Counted from the first letter of the stretch, positions 30,417-40,129 are shown. The stretch: DNA of 64,000 nt from an uncultured Bacteroidota bacterium (GCA_902586905.1 CACIJH010000002.1:40001-104000); one strand, 5' to 3'. A program made the numbers and translations. The notes: generated by a model not told the origin, from the letters alone.

Positions 30417-31808
30417 TTAAATATGTATCACCTCATCATAGGCAGCAGCAACTGCTTCCATTACCGCCTCACTCATGGTTGGGTGGGGGTGTACTGCTTT
30501 TAAAATTTCATGACCAGTTGTTTCGAGCTTTCGTCCAACAACTGCTTCTGCAATCATATCAGTGACGCCTGCACCAATCATATGGCAGCCAAGCCATTCG
30601 CCATATTTGGCATCAAAAATAACTTTTACAAAACCATCGGTATGACCTCCTGCCTGGGCTTTGCCTGAGGCTGTAAATGGAAATTTACCAACTTTAATTT
30701 CGTATCCCTTTTCTTTGGCTTGTTCTTCAGTATAACCAACGGATGCAACCTCAGGAAAGCAGTAGGTACAGCCTGGGATATTATTATAATCGATGGGCTC
30801 TACATGATGACCTGCAATTTTTTCAACACACAATATCCCTTCTGCAGAGGCAACATGTGCCAGTGCTTGTCCAGATGTAACATCTCCAATCGCATAGTAT
30901 CCTGGGACATTTGTTTGATAGAAATCGTCCACCAAAATTTTGTCTCTATCTGTGGCAATACCGAGTTCTTCTAGACCTATGTTTTCGATATTTGTTTTGA
31001 TTCCAACTGCTGACAAAACGATATCAGCAGAAATTTCTTCCTCACCATCTTTTGTTTTGATGGTAGCCTTAACACTTTTGCCACTAGTATTTACTTTTGT
31101 GACTTCTGCGCTGGTCATAACCTTTATTCCGCTTTTTGTGAAACTTCTTTCCATTTGTTTTGAAATTTCATCATCTTCAACAGGTATGATTTTAGGCATA
31201 TACTCAACCAGAGTTACCTCTGTACCCATGGCATTGTAGAAATAGGCAAACTCAACACCAATCGCACCAGAGCCAACAACAATCAGTTTCTTTGGTTGTT
31301 TTGGAAGCGTCATTGCTTCGCGATAGCCGATGACTTTCTTGCCATCTTGTGGAAGACTTGGGAGTTCTCTAGATCGTGCACCAGTTGCTATTATGACATG
31401 ATTTGCTTCGTATTCTGTTTCGCTTCCATCTTCACTGGTAACAGCTACTTTTTTGCCAGCTTTCAGCGTACCATGTCCCATGATGACTTCAATTTTATTT
31501 TTCTTCATCAAAAACTGAACGCCTTTGCTCATTGTGCCAGCAACATTTCGACTTCGATTGACGACTGCATCGAAATCCTTATCATAATTTTCGATTGTCA
31601 AGCCATAGTCATCGGCATGTTTGAGGTAGTTGAATACCTGCGCAGATTTCAAAAGTGCTTTTGTCGGAATACATCCCCAGTTTAAGCATACACCACCCAA
31701 GCTTTCTTTTTCGATTATGGCAGTTTTAAGCCCCAATTGTGATGCTCGAATGGCAGTAACATATCCACCAGGACCACTTCCTAAAACAATAATATCAAAC
31801 TTACTCAT
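30417..31808 (-). CDS. lpdA: Dihydrolipoyl dehydrogenase
   Basis: A 463-residue flavoprotein, the E3 subunit of 2-oxoacid dehydrogenase and glycine cleavage complexes. FAD motif GSGPGGYVTAIRA, the redox disulfide CLNWGC (GGVCLNWGCIPTKAL), NAD motif GSGAIGVEFA and the C-terminal HPHPTMSE histidine-glutamate pair are all intact. It is not next to E1 or E2 genes and has its own promoter, so it may serve several complexes. Confidence 0.96.
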   Translation of the reverse strand: MSKFDIIVLGSGPGGYVTAIRASQLGLKTAIIEKESLGGVCLNWGCIPTKALLKSAQVFNYLKHADDYGLTIENYDKDFDAVVNRSRNVAGTMSKGVQFLMKKNKIEVIMGHGTLKAGKKVAVTSEDGSETEYEANHVIIATGARSRELPSLPQDGKKVIGYREAMTLPKQPKKLIVVGSGAIGVEFAYFYNAMGTEVTLVEYMPKIIPVEDDEISKQMERSFTKSGIKVMTSAEVTKVNTSGKSVKATIKTKDGEEEISADIVLSAVGIKTNIENIGLEELGIATDRDKILVDDFYQTNVPGYYAIGDVTSGQALAHVASAEGILCVEKIAGHHVEPIDYNNIPGCTYCFPEVASVGYTEEQAKEKGYEIKVGKFPFTASGKAQAGGHTDGFVKVIFDAKYGEWLGCHMIGAGVTDMIAEAVVGRKLETTGHEILKAVHPHPTMSEAVMEAVAAAYDEVIHI

Positions 31809-31825
31809 GTCAAATATTTATTTGG

Positions 31826-31855
31826 CAAAAATACGAAACGAAACATGAATTCAAT
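31826..31855 (-). promoter_or_regulatory. Promoter of lpdA
   Basis: On the minus strand, ATTG and TATTTTTG are separated by 18 bases; the -7 box matches TAnnTTTG exactly. The box ends 17 bases ahead of the ATG at 31808. Confidence 0.5.
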
Positions 31856-31871
31856 AGGGAAAATGGAATAA

Positions 31872-32264
31872 CTATGATTTAAAATTTAGGCTTGCCGAGT
31901 TTACGCAATATCTTCGTTGGGATGGGGTAGGGCAATCAGGAAAAACATGCCCTAGATGACTATCACAGTTCTCACACAAAATTTCAATCCGAATCATGCC
32001 ATGACTGTGATCGGGTTCATAGCGAATTTTACCATCAATCGAATCGGAGAAACTCGGCCAACCACAGTTGCTTTCAAACTTGTGATCACTTGCAAAAAGA
32101 GGTTCTTTACAGCCTTTACAAACATAGGTGCCATTTTCAAAATGAAGGTTATACTCTCCTGTATGTGGATACTCTGTTCCCTTTTCTCTCATAACGCGGT
32201 AGGACTCTTCATCGAGAATTTCTCTCCATTGGTCTTCAGTTTTTTTAAAGGGTCGCTTACTCAT
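31872..32264 (-). CDS. msrB: Cytoplasmic peptide-methionine (R)-S-oxide reductase
   Basis: A 130-residue MsrB that repairs methionine-R-sulfoxide. Zinc cysteines are CKGC and CENC, the substrate region is SNCGWPSF, and the catalytic cysteine is in RRYCVNSASLNF. The ATG at 32264 (MSKRPFKKTEDQW) is preferred to an upstream start inside the neighbouring gene. There is no signal peptide. It overlaps the exported msrB paralogue by eight bases, so the pair is one transcript. Confidence 0.94.
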   Translation of the reverse strand: MSKRPFKKTEDQWREILDEESYRVMREKGTEYPHTGEYNLHFENGTYVCKGCKEPLFASDHKFESNCGWPSFSDSIDGKIRYEPDHSHGMIRIEILCENCDSHLGHVFPDCPTPSQRRYCVNSASLNFKS

Positions 32265-32736
32265 CTGATGCAAAAGATAATGCAACTGAATTGATACAAT
32301 GTCTCTGTCCAGTTGTTTGGCGAGGGCCATCATTGAAAAGATGCCCTAAATGACCTCCACAACTAGAACAGATCAGCTCTATTCTTGTATAGCCGAGTTT
32401 ATTGTCTTTTTTGTAGGAGACAGCCCCCTCAACTGCTCTGTCGAATGCAGGCCATCCACTTCCAGAATCATATTTATGATCTGAGACGTAAAGTGGGGCT
32501 TCACAACCTGCACATTTGTAAACCCCTTCCATGTAGTGGTTGTTGTATAAGCCTGAAAAGGGTCTTTCAGTACCAGCCTCACGCAATACATAGTAGGCAT
32601 TATCGTCAAGCTGTGCTTTCCATTCTGCATCAGTCTTCTGACAAGACAAATCTTGTGCTGGTGCATTGGGTGTTTTGGGATTTTGCGCGCATGCAATGTG
32701 GCTAAAAATCAATAATATAAATAGAATGAATCTCAT
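32257..32736 (-). CDS. msrB: Exported peptide-methionine (R)-S-oxide reductase
   Basis: A 159-residue MsrB paralogue of the next gene with an added N-terminal signal (FILFILLIFSHIACAQ), whose cysteine could be lipid-modified although the lipobox is imperfect (HIAC). Zinc cysteines CAGC and CSSC, GSGWPAF and the catalytic cysteine in RHCINSVALSF are present. It should act in the periplasm while its neighbour acts in the cytoplasm. It overlaps the hydrolase gene upstream by four bases. Confidence 0.93.
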   Translation of the reverse strand: MRFILFILLIFSHIACAQNPKTPNAPAQDLSCQKTDAEWKAQLDDNAYYVLREAGTERPFSGLYNNHYMEGVYKCAGCEAPLYVSDHKYDSGSGWPAFDRAVEGAVSYKKDNKLGYTRIELICSSCGGHLGHLFNDGPRQTTGQRHCINSVALSFASDE

Positions 32737-33599
32737 GGGTGTTGAAATAAGAATTGAATAATGTGTTGAACAGTTTTAGAATCTCTCAATATTCGATGAT
32801 GCCCAAGACCTGAAGTCAATTTGAGTTGTGAGTTTCGAGCCAAATCATGAAGTGTAATGCTACATTCATAGGGTGCCTCTTTGTCATCTTTATCATGTAC
32901 AATCAACAATGGAATATCGATTTCTTTTATACTCATACTCGACGAATATGTTTCAAGTTTTGTGCCAAATTGCTTTTCAACAGTAGTAAACATTCTTTCT
33001 GTTATTTTTTCAGAAAAATGAAGTTGTTGTGAGAATCGATAAAAAACCCCTTTGATCGAATCTCCACTTCCAATGATTGCTGCTGATTGCAGAGGCAAAC
33101 CATCTTTAATTGCTCGTAACAACGCAAAACTACCCATAGAGTGTGCAATGGCAGCATCAAAAGGACTAAATTTTTGATTGATATCCTGAATACAACATGT
33201 TAGTTCAAGGACATTTGTTTTGTTTCCAGGCGATTGACCATGAGCAGGCATATCAAATGTAATGACCTCACAATTTTGTTTTTGCAATTCGTCTGCAAAG
33301 GAAAAGAGTTGTGTTCCTCGACCACTCCAACCATGCAGCAATAAGACTTTCTTTTTCTTGCCACTCAATCTGTAAACTTGAATTTCTTTTTGAATGGAAG
33401 AAGCATAAAACTTTATTTGCTCTGCTGCATCACGCATCTGATGCTCTCGGACAGGCGTTTTGAATCGCTGTGGTCGGAAAAATAAATACAAGGCCACTTT
33501 TGTAGCCAACGCATTAGATATGCGTTGCGATAGCCAAACTACAAATCGTATTGATTTGGGTACACGTACTGCGGGCCTTTGTTTTTTGTTCTTTTTCAT
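32733..33599 (-). CDS. Alpha/beta hydrolase
   Basis: A 288-residue alpha/beta hydrolase. The oxyanion strand is VLLLHGWSGRGTQ, the nucleophile elbow AHSMGS holds the serine, the acid is probably in IVHDKDDKEAP, and the histidine is in GLGHHRILR. The N-terminus is basic with a possible amphipathic or membrane-associated segment, but no clear signal peptide. The substrate is unknown. It is the first gene of a three-gene overlapping unit with two msrB genes. A TTTG / TAACTTTA pair upstream has a short 16-base spacer. Confidence 0.85.
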   Translation of the reverse strand: MKKNKKQRPAVRVPKSIRFVVWLSQRISNALATKVALYLFFRPQRFKTPVREHQMRDAAEQIKFYASSIQKEIQVYRLSGKKKKVLLLHGWSGRGTQLFSFADELQKQNCEVITFDMPAHGQSPGNKTNVLELTCCIQDINQKFSPFDAAIAHSMGSFALLRAIKDGLPLQSAAIIGSGDSIKGVFYRFSQQLHFSEKITERMFTTVEKQFGTKLETYSSSMSIKEIDIPLLIVHDKDDKEAPYECSITLHDLARNSQLKLTSGLGHHRILRDSKTVQHIIQFLFQHP

Positions 33600-33674
33600 T
33601 GCAATTCTATAAAGTTAATAAATATTAAAAAGCCAAACACTTTATTTTCACTATTTTGGTGCTCTAAACTAACA

Positions 33675-34988
33675 ATGTTGCATTTACAAAAAGGGAGTAA
33701 TACACTCATTCGCGCTTGGGCATCATACGATTGGGCAAATTCAGTTTATTTTTTAGTCATCACTTCAACAATATTTCCGATTTACTATGGGTCGTTGTTT
33801 GCTGACAGTTTATACATTGAAATCTTTGGTCAGTCATTAAAAAACACGGCACTTATTAGCTACACGACTTCAGCTGCATTTGCAGTTGTTGCTATTTTAT
33901 CTCCCATTCTCTCTGGGATAGCAGATTATGTTGGGAATAAAAAATCATTTATGAAGTTTTATACCTATGTGGGAGCATTATCCTGTGTTGGTTTGTATTG
34001 GTTCGATTTAGACAATATTTACTTTGGCTTGATTTGCTATTTTTTTGCCTCTGTTGGGGCATGGTTAAGTTGGGTTTTTTACAATTCGTATCTACCAGAC
34101 ATTGCTCATCCTGAACAGATGGACAAAGCAAGTGCTTTGGGTTATTCTCTTGGTTATGTAGGCAGTGTTTTGTTGTTGGTTGTCAATCTGAGTATGGTTC
34201 TCAATCCTAGTTTGTATGGAATTGAGGGCACAGCTTCAGAAGCATCTATCAAAGCGATGAAATATTCATTTATCTCAGTAGGAATTTGGTGGATTGCCTT
34301 TAGTCAAATTGCCTTTCGGTTTTTACCAAAAAATATTTCCAAAAACCCTTTGACAAAAAAAGTTATTTTCAATGGATATCGCGAGCTTCGTGATGTTTGG
34401 AAAACTTTTTCAAATCATCCGATTCTAAAAAGCTACATCGGTGCTTTTTTTGTGTTTAGTATGGCAGTTCAAACAGTGATGTTGATTGCAGCCTATTTTG
34501 GCGAACAAGAGGTCAACTGGGGGAGCTCAAGTGAAAAGCAAATCGGACTGATTGTGAGTATCACCATCATTCAACTCATTGCAATTGTTGGTGCAAACCT
34601 CACTGCACGATGTTCAAAACGGTTCGGAAATCTACCTGTTTTAATCACCTTGAATTTTATTTGGGTAAGCCTGTGTCTGTATGCATTCTTCGTTCGATCG
34701 CCCATCCAATTTTACATTGCAGCTGGGTTTGTTGGGTTGTCTATGGGTGGAATACAATCTTTGGCTCGATCGACATATTCAAAATTTATCCCAAAAACAG
34801 ATGATACAGCATCATTCTTTAGCTTTTACAGTACATCACAAATGACTGGTATTGTCATAGGGATGCTACTCTTTGGCACAATCGACCAAGTCACTGGATC
34901 GATGCGAAATTCAATTTTATTTTTTCTATCATTCTTTCTGATTGGTGCGTTTCTACTTATCCGAATCCACCGAAGAATGACCAACTGA
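33675..34988 (+). CDS. MFS transporter, UMF1/Atg22-like
   Basis: A 437-residue membrane protein with about twelve predicted helices. The N-terminal WASYDWANSVYFLVITSTIF is the hallmark of the UMF1 (Atg22-like) branch of the major facilitator superfamily. Late helices GIVIGMLLFGTID and SILFFLSFFLIGAFLLI close it. Substrates in this branch are mostly undefined; yeast Atg22 exports amino acids. The ATG at 33675 is chosen because the longer frame begins inside the divergent hydrolase gene. Confidence 0.88.
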   Translation: MLHLQKGSNTLIRAWASYDWANSVYFLVITSTIFPIYYGSLFADSLYIEIFGQSLKNTALISYTTSAAFAVVAILSPILSGIADYVGNKKSFMKFYTYVGALSCVGLYWFDLDNIYFGLICYFFASVGAWLSWVFYNSYLPDIAHPEQMDKASALGYSLGYVGSVLLLVVNLSMVLNPSLYGIEGTASEASIKAMKYSFISVGIWWIAFSQIAFRFLPKNISKNPLTKKVIFNGYRELRDVWKTFSNHPILKSYIGAFFVFSMAVQTVMLIAAYFGEQEVNWGSSSEKQIGLIVSITIIQLIAIVGANLTARCSKRFGNLPVLITLNFIWVSLCLYAFFVRSPIQFYIAAGFVGLSMGGIQSLARSTYSKFIPKTDDTASFFSFYSTSQMTGIVIGMLLFGTIDQVTGSMRNSILFFLSFFLIGAFLLIRIHRRMTN

Positions 34989-35012
34989 GTACTGATGCTT
35001 TTTATCTCCAAG

Positions 35013-35702
35013 CTAAGTTGTAATATCAACTTCTTTGGGTTCACCTACATAGGTCACATCAGCAGTTCCATTGATCGATGCATGCAGTTTTTCCGACGAG
35101 CAAACACTTGCTTGACATGATCCAACGATTTTTATAAATGATTTTTTTGATTTCAATTGTTTTGTGTGAAGAATCCCCGAGCCAATGACTTTCCCCTTAA
35201 TGATTTTACAATTACCGTTTAATTCCACATTTCCAGAACCAGTAATATCAACAGATACGTTCTGACTTTCGATGGTAAGACTAATCTCACCTGAGCCCAT
35301 AAGTTCTAGAAACAAATGTTTTGATTCTACATTGGACGTACTTGAAACCTTTGCTGATCCGAGAACATATATTTCGGAAATATCCTTTGTTGTGACTATC
35401 AACTGTGTTCTCTCTATTGCATTTCCGAAAAACTTCACATTGTTAGACGTGCTCAAAAGGAGCGTATTGTTTTTAACCTCAGTAAATACCTCAGGGATTA
35501 CATTGGATTCGCCTATAATTTTGATTTCAGAATGATTACCTTTTTTTAAAATAACATCGAAAGGAGCAGAAATTTCAATCCGATCAAATTTTTGGGTAGT
35601 AAGTTGTAAGTTGTCTAAAAGGTTGTTACCTTCAATTGTGTCTTGCCATTGTGCAGAGGCAAAAGTGTATGCACAAATAAGTTTAATAAATAAATATTTC
35701 AT
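35013..35702 (-). CDS. Exported GIN-domain (DUF2807) protein
   Basis: A 229-residue protein with a signal peptide (IKLICAYTFASA) and a head GIN domain (DUF2807), a repetitive beta-helix-like fold: FDRIEISAPFDVILKKG opens it, and repeats such as LELMGSGEISL, DITGSGNVEL and KVIGSGILHT have the regular GSG turns of this family. Such proteins are called putative adhesin heads, but no activity is established. It is convergent with the MFS gene and divergent from lon. Confidence 0.85.
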   Translation of the reverse strand: MKYLFIKLICAYTFASAQWQDTIEGNNLLDNLQLTTQKFDRIEISAPFDVILKKGNHSEIKIIGESNVIPEVFTEVKNNTLLLSTSNNVKFFGNAIERTQLIVTTKDISEIYVLGSAKVSSTSNVESKHLFLELMGSGEISLTIESQNVSVDITGSGNVELNGNCKIIKGKVIGSGILHTKQLKSKKSFIKIVGSCQASVCSSEKLHASINGTADVTYVGEPKEVDITT

Positions 35703-35753
35703 GATTTTAAGATTTGGTTAATCAAATATAATAATTATTTATAAAAATATAGT

Positions 35754-35769
35754 TGGCATGGATATTGAA
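35754..35769 (+). promoter_or_regulatory. Sigma-54-like -24/-12 element upstream of lon
   Basis: TGGCATGGATATTGAA has GG at -24 and TTG at -12 in the right spacing, but A in place of the usual C after the -12 G. It predicts a leader of about 97 bases to the lon ATG, and the leader carries a repeated ACTGAC. Confidence 0.4.
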
Positions 35770-35875
35770 TTCTAATGTGCATCATTGCATAAGATGCGAT
35801 TTCAATGCAAATCGACTGACTTTTACTGACAAATAAATTGAGTAGCAGTCAAAATGCGACAAAATGACATAATCT

Positions 35876-38332
35876 ATGAGCAAAACAAAATTGATTTCAT
35901 TAGATAATCTATCATTAGAAGAGTTGGAAGTTGATGCGGAGTTGATTCCGTTGATGACAACAGACGACGAGGAAGCGATTTCGAAAGAGCCTATCCCAGA
36001 AGTGATTCCCATTCTACCACTGCGCAACACTGTGCTGTTTCCTGGCGTTGTGATTCCAATCACTGCCACGCGTGACAAGTCCATACAACTGATTCGAGAT
36101 GCCAATGCGTCAAATAAATTGATTGGGGTTGTTGCTCAACTTGATTCCAAAGTCCAATCTCCAGAACAAAAAGATCTTTATAAAGTCGGTACACTGGCAC
36201 GTATTCTTCGTGTATTGCAAATGCCTGATGGCAATACAACAATCATTTTGCAAGGGAAAAAACGTTTTCAAATCGAAAAATTTATAGAATCCCCATCATA
36301 TATGAAAGCAACAGTGACTGAGTTGCAAGATGTGCGACCAGAGAAGGGAGACAAAAAATTTGCTGCAGTAATCGATTCAATCAAAGATCTTTCGCTTCAA
36401 ATCATTTCAGATAGCCCCAATATCCCATCTGAAGCATCTTTTGCAATCAACAACATAAAAAGTGATTCTTTCTTAGTCAATTTTGTATCCTCTAATATGA
36501 GTATGGCAACCATTGACAAACAAGAGATTTTGGAAAGCAACGACCTTCACAAACGGGCATTACTCAGTCTGAAACATATGGATGTGGAGTTTCAGAAGCT
36601 TTCCTTGAAAAACGAAGTACAATCGAAAGTGCGCAATGATTTAGACCAGCAACAACGAGAGTATTTTTTACATCAACAGATGAAAGCCATTCAAGAAGAA
36701 TTGGGGGGATCTTCATCTCATCAGGATGTTGCAGATATGAAAATTCGTTCTCGTGAGAAAAAGTGGAGTAAAAAAGTAAAATCTCATTTTGAGAAAGAAC
36801 TTTTAAAGCTTGAACGAATGAATTCTCAAGTCGCAGAGTATGGTGTTCAAAGAAATTATTTAGAACTGTTGCTCGATTTGCCATGGGACGAATTTTCAAA
36901 GGATAATTTTGATTTGAAGCGTGCACAGCGCATTCTCGATAGAGATCATTTTGGATTGGAGAAGGTGAAAAAGCGTGTCATTGAGTTTCTGGCAGTATTG
37001 AAACTTCGAAACGATATGAAATCACCCATTTTATGTTTGACAGGTCCTCCTGGCGTTGGGAAAACATCATTGGGTAAATCAATCGCAGAAGCACTAGGTA
37101 GAGAATATGTACGAATCTCCCTCGGTGGTATGCGTGATGAAGCAGAAATTAGAGGTCATCGAAAAACTTATATTGGTGCAATGCCAGGTCGAATTTTGCA
37201 AAATATCAAGAAAGCAGGCACCTCTAATCCGGTCTTTGTTCTCGATGAAATTGACAAACTGTCTTCAGGTGTGAGTGGCGACCCTTCGTCGGCACTACTT
37301 GAGGTGCTTGACCCAGAGCAAAACAGTGAGTTTTATGACAATTTTTTAGAGTTGGGCTACGATCTTTCAAAAGTTCTATTTATAGCAACTTCGAATACCC
37401 TCTCAACCATACAGCCAGCATTGTTGGATCGAATGGAAATTATACAAGTGAGTGGATATACACTTGAGGAAAAAATTGCCATTGGGAAAAAATACTTGGT
37501 TCCAAAGCAAATCAAAGAACATGGATTGACAGCAAATGACATTACAATTGGCAAGTCAGTTTTAAAAAAGATGATTTCTGGGTATACTCGTGAGTCGGGT
37601 GTTCGAGGTCTTGATAAAACAATTGCGAAGGTGATTCGGAATCGAGCAAAATCCATCGCAATGGAAGAAACCTTTGAGACATCAGTTGACGCCAAACACA
37701 TAGAAGATGTTCTTGGTGCTGAAAAGATATCAAAGGCTGCCTATGAAAACAATGATGTACCAGGTGTCGTAACAGGTCTCGCTTGGACGCAAATGGGTGG
37801 AGATATTCTCTTTATCGAATCTCTGGTTACCATGGGATCAGGTAAGTTGTCTCTGACAGGAAATTTGGGTAAAGTCATGAAAGAATCTGCCACTATTGCT
37901 TTGGAATTTATCAAATCTTATGCAGATCAACTGGGTACAAATGCAGAGGAACTTAACAAGAGCAACTATCACATTCACGTTCCCGAAGGGGCAACTCCCA
38001 AAGATGGACCTAGTGCCGGAATTACGATGCTTACTTCTTTGGTTTCTGCCATTACAGGGCGCAAAGTGAAAAGTAGAATTGCCATGTCAGGTGAGATTAC
38101 ACTGAGAGGAAAAGTTTTACCTGTGGGTGGTATTAAAGAAAAAATCCTTGCTGCAAAGCGTGCAAATGTCAAAACCATCATTTTGTGTAGCGAAAACAAA
38201 AAAGATGTGGATGAAATCAATCAAAGCTATCTTCGTGGTTTACAATTTCACTATGTTTCTTCGATGATTGATGTCCTTGATTTTGCATTGACCACTCAGA
38301 AAGCAACAAAAGAGCTTCGTAAAATCAAATAA
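35876..38332 (+). CDS. lon: ATP-dependent protease La
   Basis: An 818-residue Lon. The N-terminal substrate domain (IPILPLRNTVLFPGVVIPI) is followed by a coiled-coil linker, the AAA+ module with Walker A GPPGVGKTS and FVLDEIDKL, and the Ser-Lys protease domain with S713 (PKDGPSAGITM) and the lysine near 756 (GGIKEKILAAK). It degrades misfolded and regulatory proteins in the cytoplasm. A stop codon lies two codons upstream of ATG 35876, fixing the start region. The upstream region has a sigma-54-like element shared with the other protease and chaperone genes here. Confidence 0.97.
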   Translation: MSKTKLISLDNLSLEELEVDAELIPLMTTDDEEAISKEPIPEVIPILPLRNTVLFPGVVIPITATRDKSIQLIRDANASNKLIGVVAQLDSKVQSPEQKDLYKVGTLARILRVLQMPDGNTTIILQGKKRFQIEKFIESPSYMKATVTELQDVRPEKGDKKFAAVIDSIKDLSLQIISDSPNIPSEASFAINNIKSDSFLVNFVSSNMSMATIDKQEILESNDLHKRALLSLKHMDVEFQKLSLKNEVQSKVRNDLDQQQREYFLHQQMKAIQEELGGSSSHQDVADMKIRSREKKWSKKVKSHFEKELLKLERMNSQVAEYGVQRNYLELLLDLPWDEFSKDNFDLKRAQRILDRDHFGLEKVKKRVIEFLAVLKLRNDMKSPILCLTGPPGVGKTSLGKSIAEALGREYVRISLGGMRDEAEIRGHRKTYIGAMPGRILQNIKKAGTSNPVFVLDEIDKLSSGVSGDPSSALLEVLDPEQNSEFYDNFLELGYDLSKVLFIATSNTLSTIQPALLDRMEIIQVSGYTLEEKIAIGKKYLVPKQIKEHGLTANDITIGKSVLKKMISGYTRESGVRGLDKTIAKVIRNRAKSIAMEETFETSVDAKHIEDVLGAEKISKAAYENNDVPGVVTGLAWTQMGGDILFIESLVTMGSGKLSLTGNLGKVMKESATIALEFIKSYADQLGTNAEELNKSNYHIHVPEGATPKDGPSAGITMLTSLVSAITGRKVKSRIAMSGEITLRGKVLPVGGIKEKILAAKRANVKTIILCSENKKDVDEINQSYLRGLQFHYVSSMIDVLDFALTTQKATKELRKIK

Positions 38333-38361
38333 TTTTCAATCCAACACGTTTTATTGACTAT

Positions 38362-39369
38362 ATGAGATTGATTGTTGTTTGCGTTTTTTTGTTTTGTGCA
38401 TCATTATGTGCGCAAGTAGGAGGGTCAAATACCTATCAGTTTTTAGATCTTTTACCCAGTCCAAGACATATGTCTCTTGGCACATGGGTACCAACGCTAT
38501 CAACTGCTTCAATCCACAGTAGCTTGGCAAACCCTGCACAGGTTTCAGATTCGATACGTGGGCAAATCGTGTTTAACTATCAACCTTATTTTGCAGGGAT
38601 CAATCGAGGCACAGCTGCTGCTGCAATTGCTTTGAATGAATCCAATACCATTTTGGTTGATACCCGATTTGTGCATTATGGAACATTTGATGAAAGAGAC
38701 ATTTTTGCTGAGAAAATAGGTGAATTTTCAGGAAATGAAGTGGCCTTGGGTGTTGCTTATGCCTATACTATTGAATCCAAAAATTTGCGTGTTGGGGCAA
38801 GATTAAAGCTGATCAGTTCAACACTAGCTGACTACCAATCTATAGGCTGGACTGCCGACTTGGGCTTGTATCATGAATCTCAATCGTCTCGTTATCGTTA
38901 TGCTTTGGTCGCGCGCAATATTGGCTCACAATTCACCACCTACGACAATGTAAAGGAAAGCATACCCTTTTCTTTATCTTTTGGCATTTCAAACGAATTA
39001 GAGTATTTACCTCTTCGATGGCATTTGTCTCTTGATTATCTTCACAGATGGGATCTTGCCTATGTGAACACCAACCAACAGCAAACTGATTTTGAAGGGG
39101 AGTTGGTTGATGATTCCCCAACATTTATGGATGAGCTTGTCAGACACCTTGTATTTGGGGCAGAATTGTTTCCAGATCGTCCATTCTCTATTCAAGTTGG
39201 ATATAATTTTTTGAGATCTGCAGAACTTTCAATCTCTGAAATTCGTAGTTTTTCTGGTTTGAGTTTTGGTTTTGGTGTCAATTTGCGAAAATTTAAATTC
39301 AACTACAGCCATGCTCGTTTCAGTGCAGCTGGAAATACTAATTTTTTAGGTCTTACCTTTGTCCCCTAG
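38362..39369 (+). CDS. porQ: Type IX secretion system protein PorQ
   Basis: A 335-residue predicted outer-membrane beta-barrel with a signal peptide (RLIVVCVFLFCASLCAQ). The mature start QVGGSNTYQFLDLLPSPRHMSLG is the PorQ signature of the PorV/FadL-like group, and the end (KFNYSHARFSAAGNTNFLGLTF) is a barrel strand. PorQ acts with PorU, PorV and PorZ in the T9SS attachment complex. The stop codon abuts the cmk start, the usual flavobacterial porQ-cmk order. It fits with the T9SS cargo at 1.9-5.3 kb. Confidence 0.88.
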   Translation: MRLIVVCVFLFCASLCAQVGGSNTYQFLDLLPSPRHMSLGTWVPTLSTASIHSSLANPAQVSDSIRGQIVFNYQPYFAGINRGTAAAAIALNESNTILVDTRFVHYGTFDERDIFAEKIGEFSGNEVALGVAYAYTIESKNLRVGARLKLISSTLADYQSIGWTADLGLYHESQSSRYRYALVARNIGSQFTTYDNVKESIPFSLSFGISNELEYLPLRWHLSLDYLHRWDLAYVNTNQQQTDFEGELVDDSPTFMDELVRHLVFGAELFPDRPFSIQVGYNFLRSAELSISEIRSFSGLSFGFGVNLRKFKFNYSHARFSAAGNTNFLGLTFVP

Positions 39370-40041
39370 ATGAAGAACATCATTATATCCATCGACGGGG
39401 CATCATCAACTGGTAAAAGCTCTTTGGCAAAAGCGCTTGCAAAACACTACAGCTTTAAGCATATTGACTCTGGCGCCATGTATCGTGCGCTCACTTTTTA
39501 TGCTTTACATCATCAACTTATCGACAAAAATCACTTTGATATAGACACTCTTGTTTACCATTTGCCAACAATTGAAATTGATTTTTCTACTGATGATTTT
39601 GTAACGCTCAATGGCAAAATCATTGAAAATGAAGTACGATCGATGGAAGTATCCAACTTCGTCAGTATCGTGGCAAAAGAGACTTTATTCAGAAAATTTA
39701 TGGTCGCTAAGCAAAGAGAGTTAGGAAAAAAAGGAAATGTTGTCATGGACGGAAGAGACATCGGCAGTGTTGTTTTTCCTGACGCAACCATCAAATTTTT
39801 TATTGAAGCATCGATGGAGGTTAGAGCCAAAAGAAGGTTTGCTGAACTTACACAGAAAAATATTGATGTTTCTTTATCAGATGTAATTTCCAATATCGAA
39901 AACAGAGATCATATTGATTCTAGCAGAGATGATTCTCCTTTAGTTATCCCAGAGAATGCGATTGTTCTGACCAACAATGAGGATGGTTTATCTCATCTTC
40001 TCGAAGTTGCTATTTCCAAAATCGATAGGCTGAATCATTAA
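39370..40041 (+). CDS. cmk: Cytidylate kinase
   Basis: A 223-residue CMP/dCMP kinase. The P-loop is DGASSTGKSSLAKALA, then DSGAMYRALT, MDGRDIGSVVFPDA with the substrate arginine, and NRDHIDSSRDDSPL complete the family signature. It starts without a gap after porQ and is followed by the rpsA promoter; cmk-rpsA neighbourhood is conserved widely in bacteria. Confidence 0.96.
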   Translation: MKNIIISIDGASSTGKSSLAKALAKHYSFKHIDSGAMYRALTFYALHHQLIDKNHFDIDTLVYHLPTIEIDFSTDDFVTLNGKIIENEVRSMEVSNFVSIVAKETLFRKFMVAKQRELGKKGNVVMDGRDIGSVVFPDATIKFFIEASMEVRAKRRFAELTQKNIDVSLSDVISNIENRDHIDSSRDDSPLVIPENAIVLTNNEDGLSHLLEVAISKIDRLNH

Positions 40042-40058
40042 TTTTTATTGCCCAAATA

Positions 40059-40089
40059 TTTGCTTGTCTATTGAAAAGGGTTAATTTTG
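40059..40089 (+). promoter_or_regulatory. Promoter of rpsA
   Basis: TTTG (40059-40062), a 19-base spacer and TAATTTTG (40082-40089) match the Bacteroidetes consensus. This is the best match I found in the window. It leaves a 5' leader of about 105 bases. Confidence 0.7.
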
Positions 40090-40095
40090 CCCACC

Positions 40096-40129
40096 CTAAG
40101 GGAAACGTTTTGTAGAGAATACCCCTTAG
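40096..40129 (+). promoter_or_regulatory. Inverted repeat in the rpsA mRNA leader
   Basis: CTAAGGG (40096-40102) and CCCTTAG (40123-40129) are perfect complements with a 20-base loop, just after the predicted transcript start. It could be an autoregulatory binding site for S1 or a transcript-stabilising hairpin. There is no T run, so it is not a terminator. Confidence 0.4.

Noticed and set aside
36564..36926. Open antisense frame of 120 codons inside lon
   Set aside because: Shadow of lon coding sequence with no promoter or family signature; similar shadows occur inside most long genes here.
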